Assembly: GCA_947503265.1 (NCBI GenBank)
Contig: CANNDC010000002.1
Span: forward strand, 62,001 to 126,000
Source: an uncultured Alteromonadaceae bacterium
GTDB taxonomy: Bacteria; Pseudomonadota; Gammaproteobacteria; Enterobacterales; Alteromonadaceae
Reading direction: 5' to 3'
DNA: 64,000 nt
In this document: positions 17,426-26,144 of the stretch, piece after piece
Position numbering within the stretch: the stretch's first letter is position 1
How the letters are laid out: each line of letters begins with the position of its first letter
Position numbers and translations under genes: made by a program
The notes under the pieces: model-generated
Seen by the model: the letters and a program-made list of their open reading frames with translations, nothing else
The model's database searches: none
What the model was told of the DNA's origin: nothing

Positions 17426-18958
17426 TTAACTCAAAATTTGCGAGACAATGTGGGCTTCTTCTAAACCTGTTAGTCGTTGATTTAGCCCTTGAAAGCGATA
17501 ATTTAAATCGTAATGATTGAATCCCAATTGGTATAAAATCGTAGCGTGTAAATCAGGTATTTCGACTTTGTCTTTCACTATTTCGTAGCCAATTTCGTCG
17601 GTTTCGCCATGAGTATATCCGCCTTTAATACCAGCTCCTGCCATCCACATTGTGTATGCATCGGGATGATGATCACGGCCAGCAAATGGCGCATCTTGAC
17701 CTCCACGATTTTCGAGCATAGGAGTGCGACCAAATTCGCCACCCCAAATGACCAATGTGTCTTCTAACAAGCCTCGTTGTTTCAAATCTGCCAATAAGGC
17801 GGCCATTGGTTGATCCGAACCTTTACACAGATCGACAAAACCGTGATGCAACGAACCATTTTTGCCCGAACCATGTGAATCCCATCCATAGTCAAATAAT
17901 TGGATATATCGAACACCACGTTCGGCTAAGCGTCTGGCTACCAAACAATTGTTAGCAAAACTCGCTTGTCCCAATATGCATCCGTAATTTTCGAGCGTGG
18001 CTTTAGATTCCTTTTGTATGTCAAAAGCATCAGTAGCTTCAATTTGCATGCGATAAGCCATCTCGTATTGCGAAATTCGAGTGAGCGTTTCCGGATCGCC
18101 AAAAGTGTCGTAAGTTTGTTGATTAATATTTGATATGGCATCTAGTACGCGTCGACGCAGTGACCTCGGAACGTTTTCAGGGTTGCTCAAGTATAAAACG
18201 GGGTCGCCGTGCGACCGGCATTGAACACCTTGATATACGCTGGGTAAAAATCCTGAGCCCCACAGTTGCTTGCCCCCATCGGGCGCGTTAGAGCCTGACA
18301 ATAACGATACAAAACCAGGTAAGTTTTGATTCATTGTACCCAAGCCATACGTAACCCAAGAGCCCATTGATGGTTTGCCAGACAAAGGTGATCCAGTATG
18401 CGCGAGCACTTGCGCGGGAGCATGATTAAACTGGTTGGTCTTCATTGACTTAACAAAACATATGTCATCAACATGTTTTGCTAAGTGCGGCATACGGTCT
18501 GATACCCATGCGCCGCATTCGCCATGTTGTTTAAATGGAAACTGTGGCCCTAAAAGTTTTGGTGTACCTGTAATGAAAGCAAATTGTTTGCCTTCCAACA
18601 TAGATTGTGGAGTATCTTGGCCGTTATATTTTTCTAGTACAGGCTTGTAATCAAACAATTCTAGTTGGCTGGGGGCTCCAACCATGTGCATATGTATCAC
18701 GCGCTTGGCTTTGGCCGGATATTGGGGGGGAAGCGGCGCGAGAGGTTCGCTAAAGGGGCGACTGAAATCTAATTGTTGACCAGCTGCAATTGCTTGTTTG
18801 GGTAGTACAGAAGCCAAAAAAGCTGCACCTGCCAAGCCGCCACTTTGGGTCAAAAATGCGCGTCGAGAATTGAATTCCAGCTGTTTTACACGTAAATGTT
18901 TTAGCTCAGCTTTGCTCGGCACGTCATGCTTACTGCGCAGGTTTAAAAACGATTTCAT
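17426..18958 (-). CDS. DUF1501 secreted protein (sulfatase-like fold)
   Basis: 510 residues with a twin-arginine-like leader (SRRAFLTQSGGLAGAAFLAS), suggesting Tat export. The body is typical DUF1501: RVIHMHMVGAPSQLELFDYK, GPQFPFKQHGECGAWVSDRM, DYGWDSHGSGKNGSLHHG and WGGEFGRTPMLENRGGQDAP. DUF1501 proteins have an alkaline-phosphatase/sulfatase-like fold and nearly always occur next to DUF1549/DUF1553 cytochromes, as here (4 nt downstream of that gene). Their substrate is not established. Full length. Confidence 0.88.
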   Translation of the reverse strand: MKSFLNLRSKHDVPSKAELKHLRVKQLEFNSRRAFLTQSGGLAGAAFLASVLPKQAIAAGQQLDFSRPFSEPLAPLPPQYPAKAKRVIHMHMVGAPSQLELFDYKPVLEKYNGQDTPQSMLEGKQFAFITGTPKLLGPQFPFKQHGECGAWVSDRMPHLAKHVDDICFVKSMKTNQFNHAPAQVLAHTGSPLSGKPSMGSWVTYGLGTMNQNLPGFVSLLSGSNAPDGGKQLWGSGFLPSVYQGVQCRSHGDPVLYLSNPENVPRSLRRRVLDAISNINQQTYDTFGDPETLTRISQYEMAYRMQIEATDAFDIQKESKATLENYGCILGQASFANNCLVARRLAERGVRYIQLFDYGWDSHGSGKNGSLHHGFVDLCKGSDQPMAALLADLKQRGLLEDTLVIWGGEFGRTPMLENRGGQDAPFAGRDHHPDAYTMWMAGAGIKGGYTHGETDEIGYEIVKDKVEIPDLHATILYQLGFNHYDLNYRFQGLNQRLTGLEEAHIVSQILS

Positions 18959-18962
18959 TACG

Positions 18963-21900
18963 CTACCTCGTTAATGCACTATCAAGGTTCAGCAAAATAG
19001 ACGCAACAGCTGTCCATTTAGAATCTGAATGTATGGGCGGGGCTAAATCTGATCGAGCAATATCTTCAGAAATACTGTTAAGGGCAAACTGCAAACTGTT
19101 CAGCTCATCCTGAGTAGGTTCTCGAGACACGACCTGTTTAAACCCAAAAGCTAGGGCTTTTGGCTCATTTTGCAGGTCATTTTGTTGCACTAGTTCAGCT
19201 TGCATTAATTTGCCTAATGCCTGAGCTGCTTCGTGGTAAACCGGATCGTTTAGTGTCACTAATGCTTGTAACGGAGTGTTAGTGGGCAGTCGTCGCTCGT
19301 GACTAATCTCTCTTGTTTCCATGTCAAACGTCAAAAAGCTTGGGTACATAAAAGCACGTTTAATAAACGTATATATTGCACGGCGGTAGCGATTTTCATC
19401 TTGGGCATTTGTCCATTCTTTGATGTCGCGTCCAGGGTGTCCCCAAATGCCGTCAGGTTGGGGTGGCATAACAGGTTCACCACCAATTTTGTGCACAATT
19501 AAGTTGCTGGCCACCAGTGCATGGTCACGTATCATCTCGGCGCTAAGTCGCTGACGAGGGCCTCTTGATAGCAATTTGTTTTGCGGGTCAAACTCCAATA
19601 CATCCTTTTGAATAGAAGCATCTTGCTGATAGGCATGACTCATAACAATGAATTTCAACATCGCTTTCATGTCCCAGCGTAAATCCTGTTGAAATTTAAT
19701 TGCTAACCAATCTAATAACTCAGGATGCGTAGGCAAGGAACCGGCACTTCCAAAGTCTTCTAAGGTTTCGACAATGCCAACGCCGAACAAACGTTGCCAT
19801 AAACGATTTACCGCTACTCGAGCCGTAAGCGGTTGATCGGGTTCAAAAAACCATTGGGCCAAACCTAAGCGAGTATTTTGTTGACTAAATAAAGGAAAAA
19901 TAGCAGGCGTGTTGGGCTCTAGTAAATCGCCGGTTTTGGCTAACATATTGCCTCTATTAAACTTAGCCATGCCACGGCTGTCCCAATCATCTTGCTCAAG
20001 AATAACCGGCATTTCGTAAGCATTGATTTGATTTAATTCTTTAGACAATTCGCCATATAATTGAATCGCGTTTATCCGTTCTTTACTGTTTGCATACTCT
20101 GGCCATATCTCGTTGCTGGTTGCATCTAAGCGCACTCGATGCAGACGAGCCAAAAGCAAATCGCCACCAAAATTAGCCTGCATTTGTTTGAGCTCAACTT
20201 CAATTCGTTCGCCTTTATTCAAAACTATGGGTTCTTGAAATACGGCGATGCTCCACCGAGGTAAATATATTCTATGTGCAAACCAAGCAACGCCTTTGCC
20301 GGTTTCTAAACCATTATGATCGGGCGGCAGTTGAGATAGTTGCGACAACTGTTCGTCCATAACTTCAGTTGAGTTTGATAAGAAGGTAGCAATTGGCAAT
20401 GCTTGTTTTTGGCCAGATTCATTGACTCGATATATTTTTACATCATCAATTTGAAAGCGAGCTTCGGGCGTATGCCTGGCTTTTTCAGGGGCTTGTGGCA
20501 TTGCCGTTAATCGAATTGCACTGATATTACGTTTTTGCTCAAACGCTTGCGTATTTAAATGATAATAAACTCTTGCTTCATACTTACCCGGATCAAAATA
20601 CTCGCCATCTTTGGTATTAAATGTACGTAGACCTTGTTTCGCCAATTGTTTAAGGCGTTCCTTACCCACTTTTATCAATTCGACATGCCGATAGTTCGGC
20701 GTTTTCCCTTCTGCTAATAAGTTCTCATTCTCCAGTTCCATATCAGTAATGAATTCATTTAAGCCGCGATATTCATCACCGGTGGCGCTTTCAATGCTCA
20801 GTTTTTGCCAAGTCGAATTTGAATGTTTGGTTTGAGCGGATAAATCGAATGCTTTTTTTGCTTGTTGCTCGCGTATAGCAAACATTTGCTCTTGAATGTC
20901 AAACGCTCGCTGAACATCTTGCTCGCTTTTCGCTAACTTATATAAGGGTTTGTAATCTCGGTAGTCAGAATCTTTGGTGGTGTTGAAAAAGCTCAACGAC
21001 TTATAATATTCGTTGTGCTCGATAGGATCATACGGATGAGAATGACATTGCACGCAATTCATAGTCATCGCATTTAACAATGACCAAGTAGTGGCATTTC
21101 GATCCATGACCGCCACCATCCTAAATTCTTCATCGTCGGTTCCACCTTCGCTATTGCTTGGCGTTTGACGATGGAAACCACTGGCAATAATGTTGTTCAA
21201 ACTGCGATTTGGCATTTGATCGCCAGCCATTTGCTCAATGACGAATTCATTGTAAGGTTGATTTTGGTTTAAAGCGGAAATTACCCACTGCTTGTATGGC
21301 CAAGTTTCTCGATATTCATCACGAGTGTAACCGTGACTATCAGCATATCTTGCTAAGTCCATCCACATTGCTGCCCAACGCTCGCCATATCGGGGAGAAT
21401 CAAGTAAACGGTCTACTTGTTTTTCATAAGCGTTGTCGCTGGTATCCGCAAGAAATTTATCTATTTCTTGCGAGCTAGGGGGTAAGCCAATCAGGTCAAA
21501 AGATACCCGTCGAAGTAAGCTTGATTTATCAGCTTTTTTGCTTAACGACAGGCTCTTATTGTTAACCTGAGTTTTTTCCAACCTAGCCTGCAAAAAAGAA
21601 TCAATTTCGTTGTTTATGAATTTGTCATTGCTTACTACAGGCACTTTGTGGTGCATAGGTTTTATAAATGCCCAGTGCTCCTCCCATTCCGCCCCTTGCT
21701 CAATCCAATCTCTTAGCAATTGAATTTCTTCCTGCTTTAATGCTGGTGCTTTGTAAGGCATGCGAACATTGGGATCGGTCGCCTCTACTCTGGCGATTAA
21801 CTCAGACGCATCAGGATTACCAGGTACAATAGTCAGGCGTCCAGAATGACCGCGCCCAAGCGCTTCTTCTCGATAAATAAACGAAACCTTCGCTTGTTTA

Positions 21901-22076
21901 GAAACACCACCATGACAGCCGGTACAACTCTTATTTAGAATGGGGCGTATATCTTGGTTGAATGAAATATTGTTACTTACTGCATCGTTTTTGTCGTTAA
22001 ATAAATCAGAGCAAGCCGTTATAAACACAATCAGTGCCATAAGGACTAAGCTCGATAGGATGCCCCTGTTTTTCAT
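18963..22076 (-). CDS. PSD1-type protein with cytochrome c, DUF1549 and DUF1553 domains
   Basis: 1037 residues with a lipoprotein-like signal (VFITACSD, lipobox ITAC). A PSCyt1 haem motif CTGCH lies near residue 53. DUF1549 (about 160-370) includes DLARYADSHGYTRDEYRETW and the second CXXCH in NCVQCHSHPYDPIEHNEY. A long central insert is lectin-like, and DUF1553 covers about 720-1000 (AVNRLWQRLFGVGIVETLED, LSRGPRQRLSAEMIRDHALV). These proteins abound in planctomycetes and are thought to act in periplasmic redox or polymer breakdown, but no reaction is established. Its ATG overlaps the stop of the upstream propeller gene by 4 nt. Confidence 0.88.
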   Translation of the reverse strand: MKNRGILSSLVLMALIVFITACSDLFNDKNDAVSNNISFNQDIRPILNKSCTGCHGGVSKQAKVSFIYREEALGRGHSGRLTIVPGNPDASELIARVEATDPNVRMPYKAPALKQEEIQLLRDWIEQGAEWEEHWAFIKPMHHKVPVVSNDKFINNEIDSFLQARLEKTQVNNKSLSLSKKADKSSLLRRVSFDLIGLPPSSQEIDKFLADTSDNAYEKQVDRLLDSPRYGERWAAMWMDLARYADSHGYTRDEYRETWPYKQWVISALNQNQPYNEFVIEQMAGDQMPNRSLNNIIASGFHRQTPSNSEGGTDDEEFRMVAVMDRNATTWSLLNAMTMNCVQCHSHPYDPIEHNEYYKSLSFFNTTKDSDYRDYKPLYKLAKSEQDVQRAFDIQEQMFAIREQQAKKAFDLSAQTKHSNSTWQKLSIESATGDEYRGLNEFITDMELENENLLAEGKTPNYRHVELIKVGKERLKQLAKQGLRTFNTKDGEYFDPGKYEARVYYHLNTQAFEQKRNISAIRLTAMPQAPEKARHTPEARFQIDDVKIYRVNESGQKQALPIATFLSNSTEVMDEQLSQLSQLPPDHNGLETGKGVAWFAHRIYLPRWSIAVFQEPIVLNKGERIEVELKQMQANFGGDLLLARLHRVRLDATSNEIWPEYANSKERINAIQLYGELSKELNQINAYEMPVILEQDDWDSRGMAKFNRGNMLAKTGDLLEPNTPAIFPLFSQQNTRLGLAQWFFEPDQPLTARVAVNRLWQRLFGVGIVETLEDFGSAGSLPTHPELLDWLAIKFQQDLRWDMKAMLKFIVMSHAYQQDASIQKDVLEFDPQNKLLSRGPRQRLSAEMIRDHALVASNLIVHKIGGEPVMPPQPDGIWGHPGRDIKEWTNAQDENRYRRAIYTFIKRAFMYPSFLTFDMETREISHERRLPTNTPLQALVTLNDPVYHEAAQALGKLMQAELVQQNDLQNEPKALAFGFKQVVSREPTQDELNSLQFALNSISEDIARSDLAPPIHSDSKWTAVASILLNLDSALTR

Positions 22077-23122
22077 TTCGGGACGCTCTTAGGGTTGAGG
22101 TCAAAGCGAACGATTCGGCCAATTTTATTCCATTCGGTCACAAACAAGTTGCCTTTATGATCAAAGGTAATGCCATGAGGCGCGGTAAACACACCTTCTC
22201 TCCACTGCTTGGGCGTGGTTAGATTAGTATTGATTTCGTCTTTTGCGTTATTGGTACCCAGCGTTTTTATTGTGACGCCAGACTTATTGAGCAAACTGAC
22301 TCTTCCGCTTATTTCCGCAACTGCGGCTATGTCTTCATAGAAGGCGACGGAACTGGGTCGACGCAAATTAATTGCATAGTCACCAATTAATTCACCGTCT
22401 AAAGTCATATGCACTATTCGACCATTTTGCCTGTCGGTGCACATTAAACGATTTGGTGAAAATCTTGGGTCAATATGAATCTTGTGACAATTGTTGAATT
22501 GATAAGGGCTGGCTTGACCGCCGAAAGTCGAAATATAGCGACCTTTATTGTCGAATTTGTGAATAAAATCTAAACTATACCCGTCAACTACATACATGTA
22601 GCCATCGGTATCAACATCTATTGCTGTGAGTTGTAACTCAGGCTTGGGTTTGCCGCTATTTACGATGGTTTTGTTATGAAAGTTACTTGGAATGGCCTTT
22701 ACCGCGTCAATTTCTAAAACTATCTTGCCTTCTAGTGTCATCTTAACTAATTTTTTGTGTCTCAATGAGGCACCATAAATATATTCAATTCCATCATTAT
22801 CTTGATGAATCACAAAGCCATGGAAGTCATCAGGTGCGTTTTTAAGCTCGGATATTTTGTTACCTTCAGGCGAGTAAACGTGAATACCACCCTTTATTTC
22901 AGGTGTGCTCATTAAACTTAAATAAAACTTGCCATCTTCGGCGATATCAATCTCACCGTGTGATTTGCCAATAACGATTTTTCCTGAAGACAGTTCTTCC
23001 CATTTGTGCGAGACGCGGTAATGCGTGTCGCGGTATTTTCCATCATGTGCATTTGAATGAGTCGGCATAAAGGCCATAAAGCAACCGATGACAAGCACAA
23101 CCTTTTGATTTATTGACAACAT
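22073..23122 (-). CDS. Six-bladed beta-propeller (NHL-like) secreted protein
   Basis: 349 residues with a signal peptide (about 1-25, ending NAHDG). Repeated blades such as ITAIDVDTDGYMYVVDGYSL, FNNCHKIHIDPRFSPNRLMC and APHGITFDHKGNLFVTEWNK are typical NHL/6-bladed propellers. It may act as a binding scaffold or a lyase-like enzyme in the periplasm; no catalytic residues are evident. It overlaps the cytochrome gene by 4 nt, so it belongs to the same operon. A gap of 215 bp separates it from the upstream beta-sandwich gene and may contain an internal promoter. Confidence 0.75.
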   Translation of the reverse strand: MLSINQKVVLVIGCFMAFMPTHSNAHDGKYRDTHYRVSHKWEELSSGKIVIGKSHGEIDIAEDGKFYLSLMSTPEIKGGIHVYSPEGNKISELKNAPDDFHGFVIHQDNDGIEYIYGASLRHKKLVKMTLEGKIVLEIDAVKAIPSNFHNKTIVNSGKPKPELQLTAIDVDTDGYMYVVDGYSLDFIHKFDNKGRYISTFGGQASPYQFNNCHKIHIDPRFSPNRLMCTDRQNGRIVHMTLDGELIGDYAINLRRPSSVAFYEDIAAVAEISGRVSLLNKSGVTIKTLGTNNAKDEINTNLTTPKQWREGVFTAPHGITFDHKGNLFVTEWNKIGRIVRFDLNPKSVPK

Positions 23123-23337
23123 GTGAGCAATATTAAGTTATAATGGCGTAAAATGATTGTAAATGAAATTTTAGAAAAAAGCAGTTTTTTTGAGATCCAT
23201 TTAGAGATTTTCAAAGCGGATATATTGCGTGTTGGCAGGAAAAATCTACATCATTCAAATGGTAATTTTGAAATAAATAAAATAACAATCCTTTTTCAAA
23301 AGAGTTATCTAATTACTTCAATATCGTCATTCATCAA

Positions 23338-24222
23338 TTACGGTATAGAAAGCGGCGATGTCAAATTGAGACCTTTAATCATGTATAAATCGTCGTACTT
23401 TAAACCGCCATTACCAAAAGGCTCATCAATTGGACCCGAGTTACAAGTTGATTGAAAGTATATAAGTGGAAGCTCTCTTTTTATTCGAAAATCCGCACCA
23501 GTGTATACTTTTTGTTGTGTTGGAAACTCACTTCCACCTTTAACATAAACGTCGTATCGCTGACCGCCGTCTGATTTTTTATTGTTGTTAACGATTACCC
23601 AAATTTCGTACCAAGTTCCGGTTTCAAAGGGATTGACCTTGCGTCCTTCTTTTTTATTATAAGCCACATCGTACCATGGGTTATTTCGCACTTGCATTGC
23701 GCCATTATTTTTTTCTTTAACATGGGGATCAAACCTATCTGTAATGCGTAAACTCGGTTCAAAAGCTTCGTATGCTAGCTTCTTTATTTCATCTGCTGGC
23801 ATATTACTCAATCCCAGTACATGGTTATTTGCATAGCTATCTACGTTTAAACGTAAGTATAAGGTGTAAATTTCTCCAACCTCGATCGCTTTTGGGAGCT
23901 TCCTAAAACTCAAGGCTTTACGATTGCCAAAAATGCCATCGGGACCTGCCTTTTTGAGTAGATACCGATTAGTTTCTTGCCCATTTAAGTGCTCTTCTCT
24001 CACCTCAGTCACTTGTGGATTTTCTATTTTGGGCTGGGTTTCGTTTTGCGCATCATACAAAGTCCAACTATTTAGCGCTTTTGGCGATTCAAAATCATCA
24101 ATCTTTAACCAGTTCCCTTTGCTCTGTGCAGACGAATTTGCCGTGGGAATAATAAGCAACAAAGTCAAAACCAATGCTTTGAGAGAATGATTCAGAAGTT
24201 GTTTCGAGGACGGTTCCTTCAT
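23338..24222 (-). CDS. Secreted beta-sandwich protein of unknown function
   Basis: 294 residues from the ATG at 24222, chosen because AAGGAAA lies 6 nt upstream and a signal peptide follows (KALVLTLLLIIPTANSSAQ). The mature part opens WLKIDDFESPKALNSWTLYD, a jelly-roll/LamG-like opening often seen in carbohydrate-active or binding proteins. It includes TGTWYEIWVIVNNNKKSDGG and ends with GGLKYDDLYMIKG, a DD-Y motif recurring at the end of such folds. No catalytic residues can be assigned. It is 16 nt downstream of the NTF2-like gene and heads toward the cytochrome genes, so it is likely a substrate-binding member of that cluster. Confidence 0.6.
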   Translation of the reverse strand: MKEPSSKQLLNHSLKALVLTLLLIIPTANSSAQSKGNWLKIDDFESPKALNSWTLYDAQNETQPKIENPQVTEVREEHLNGQETNRYLLKKAGPDGIFGNRKALSFRKLPKAIEVGEIYTLYLRLNVDSYANNHVLGLSNMPADEIKKLAYEAFEPSLRITDRFDPHVKEKNNGAMQVRNNPWYDVAYNKKEGRKVNPFETGTWYEIWVIVNNNKKSDGGQRYDVYVKGGSEFPTQQKVYTGADFRIKRELPLIYFQSTCNSGPIDEPFGNGGLKYDDLYMIKGLNLTSPLSIP

Positions 24223-24238
24223 AATATTTTCCTTAGCG

Positions 24239-24694
24239 TTATTCGAGCGCCATCGTTTGAGCCGCAAGTAACTTACAGCCTTTGTTGTTTTGTACATAAG
24301 TGCGCATAAAAGCATAAGTAATAGGTGATTCACCTCTATCTACCTCTGTGAATCCAGATACAACCCATGTTTTGTCAATATTGAGAACTTTTACATCTCG
24401 TTGCGTCCTGCTACGAGGATTTCCGGTGGCCGATGAGCTTGCATCCTTTGCACGTCCTACTAGAGTATCTTTTGTATCAACAAAACGGCCATGGTTGTGC
24501 ACCCAAATGTAGTTTTGTGAAAGTAAATGTTCTAAGAAATCTACATCAGATACTTTGAGTGCGTTTTCGTACTTTGCATCCAAACCTTTGACGGACTGCT
24601 TACTATTACAACTCAGATGTTTTGCCAAAGACATTGGTGAATTGATCAACGATAAGGTAAAAAGGAGGACTATTATTAAGAGCTTCTTATACAT
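24239..24694 (-). CDS. Secreted NTF2-like (DUF4440/SnoaL-type) protein
   Basis: 151 residues with a signal peptide (about 1-24). The mature part, KYENALKVSDVDFLEHLLSQ then NYIWVHNHGRFVDTKDTLVG, fits the NTF2-like fold in which a conical pocket binds small ligands. Two cysteines (Cys29 and one near residue 143 in NKGCKLL) might form a disulfide. It is the first gene of the minus-strand operon ending in the b-type cytochrome gene. Role unknown: small-molecule isomerase, hydrolase or binding protein. Confidence 0.65.
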   Translation of the reverse strand: MYKKLLIIVLLFTLSLINSPMSLAKHLSCNSKQSVKGLDAKYENALKVSDVDFLEHLLSQNYIWVHNHGRFVDTKDTLVGRAKDASSSATGNPRSRTQRDVKVLNIDKTWVVSGFTEVDRGESPITYAFMRTYVQNNKGCKLLAAQTMALE

Positions 24695-25084
24695 GTTTAT
24701 CTGCTCTATTTAAGAGTGTGTTTTCGCATAATCGCACAAAAAAAGTACCATGTTAAGCTTAACGGATAAAGCGAAAGCCTGAGGCAAGTAACGAGCGGGT
24801 AGTGCTTCGACTGTTGCTCTGTCTAGTTGCAGGTTTTGACTTTTCTTAGTGGATTTTTGCTGATGGCTGCGGCCTGTCACTCTATGTCAATTTAATGCAA
24901 ACGTTTATTGAATCGCATATTTTCCGCAGACCCCTCTTATAGTTATTAGTTGTTTCGTTGAAATATTAACATGAACGATTAAACTTGACATGTTTTGATT
25001 GTAATGTGCTGAAGTTGGTTACATCATAACAGGGTAGGTATACAGCGCTCGTCATCGTTAACGCTTTTTCCAAAGGTCGCACTT
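24695..25084. other. Divergent intergenic region with a LacI-type palindrome
   Basis: 390 bp between the minus-strand operon and the plus-strand esterase gene. It contains AAACGTTT (24899-24906) within TGCAAACGTTTATT, resembling half of a LacI/GalR-family operator. No ORF, tRNA or strong hairpin was seen. It should hold the promoters of both units; no clear -35/-10 pair could be fixed. Confidence 0.35.
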
Positions 25085-25924
25085 ATGATTCTTTTATTAT
25101 GCTCTTGCACAAATCTCATGTTATACAAAGCGCTTCTTCGCATGGTATGGGTGTTCTTACTATTGTCACAAGCTGCTTTTGCTGAACAAGGAACAGACTC
25201 AAAAGAAAAACAAACAATCAAGAGCGCTCTCAGTGTAATTAACACCGCATTCGAAAATATGCATGTAGAGGTGATTAAATGGCCTGAAGAAGCATTGCCT
25301 AAATTAGGTAAAATAAAGTCATCTGCTTTTGTCGCGTTTCACAAAAGAACAACGGGAGGGAAGCGTCCATTGCCCATTAGTTTGCATGGAGGAGGCGGTA
25401 AATCATCAAGCATAGTTGAACAATTGACACGTTCTGCCAAAGTGAAAGGTTTAGCGCTTGCCGAGAAATCAAACCGCGACCTCATTTTATTTGAGCCGAA
25501 TTCGTCTGATAGCTGGGACGCAGTTTCACTCAATTATGCACTAGCACTTTTTCTAGAACGTTATCCCGAGGTGGACACTAAACGTATTTATTTGATGGGG
25601 CACAGTATGGGTGGAACAGGCACACTTAATTGGGCTATGCATGATCCAAATTTATTTGCCGCTATTTCTCCGAGCGGTTTTCGCCTAAAAGAACCAATTA
25701 CGTCAATAAAGAGCTTGTCTAATGTACCAATTTGGCTTGCTGTAGGGAGTGAAGATGGTGTTCGCCCAGAAGATGTAATGAGCGTATATTTCGCGTTAAA
25801 AGAAGCGGGAAATAAACAAGTGGGGTTTACCGCTTTTCCCGGCGCCAATCATCCAAAAGCAAACGCGGCGGTATTCGGCTCAGTGGAGCTAGTAGAGTGG
25901 TTTTTAACTCATAGTAAAAATTAG
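25085..25924 (+). CDS. Secreted alpha/beta hydrolase (esterase/prolyl oligopeptidase-like)
   Basis: 279 residues. The start at 25085 has AAGG upstream; an in-frame ATG at 25118 gives a more compact signal peptide and is a fair alternative. The mature part shows an oxyanion region (PLPISLHGGGGKSSSIVEQL), the nucleophile elbow GHSMGGTGTL near residue 175, an acidic residue in VGSEDGVRPEDV and a histidine in PGANHPKAN, giving a complete Ser-Asp-His triad. It resembles PHB-depolymerase-like or feruloyl esterases. Divergent from the planctomycete-like operon, it may share its substrate; that is inference. Confidence 0.75.
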   Translation: MILLLCSCTNLMLYKALLRMVWVFLLLSQAAFAEQGTDSKEKQTIKSALSVINTAFENMHVEVIKWPEEALPKLGKIKSSAFVAFHKRTTGGKRPLPISLHGGGGKSSSIVEQLTRSAKVKGLALAEKSNRDLILFEPNSSDSWDAVSLNYALALFLERYPEVDTKRIYLMGHSMGGTGTLNWAMHDPNLFAAISPSGFRLKEPITSIKSLSNVPIWLAVGSEDGVRPEDVMSVYFALKEAGNKQVGFTAFPGANHPKANAAVFGSVELVEWFLTHSKN

Positions 25925-26091
25925 TCAATCTTTACGTTCAAGAGATACTTGCTTGCGCAGGCATCTCTTGAGATTCAAAAATTCAAACTAAAAATCAATC
26001 CTTCACTTATTTTGATGTATTTACTCACATACATTCCCCATGGAAAAAGATGCATTGATTTCCAACCGCAGAATGCAGATAGCCAAAACAA

Positions 26092-26116
26092 AAAGGCCGC
26101 TTTTTAAGCGGCCTTT
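26092..26116. terminator. Bidirectional terminator between esterase and rpoD genes
   Basis: Perfect 11-bp stem AAAGGCCGCTT/AAGCGGCCTTT with a 3-nt loop and A/T-rich flanks, 28 nt beyond the rpoD stop. Confidence 0.88.
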
Positions 26117-26144
26117 CAAATTTCTTTCATATTACAAAAAAAAT

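Noticed and set aside
23153..23455. A 100-codon plus-strand frame opposite the end of the beta-sandwich gene
   Set aside because: It overlaps a convincing minus-strand gene by over 100 nt, has no family resemblance and no ribosome binding site; probably a chance frame in AT-rich DNA.
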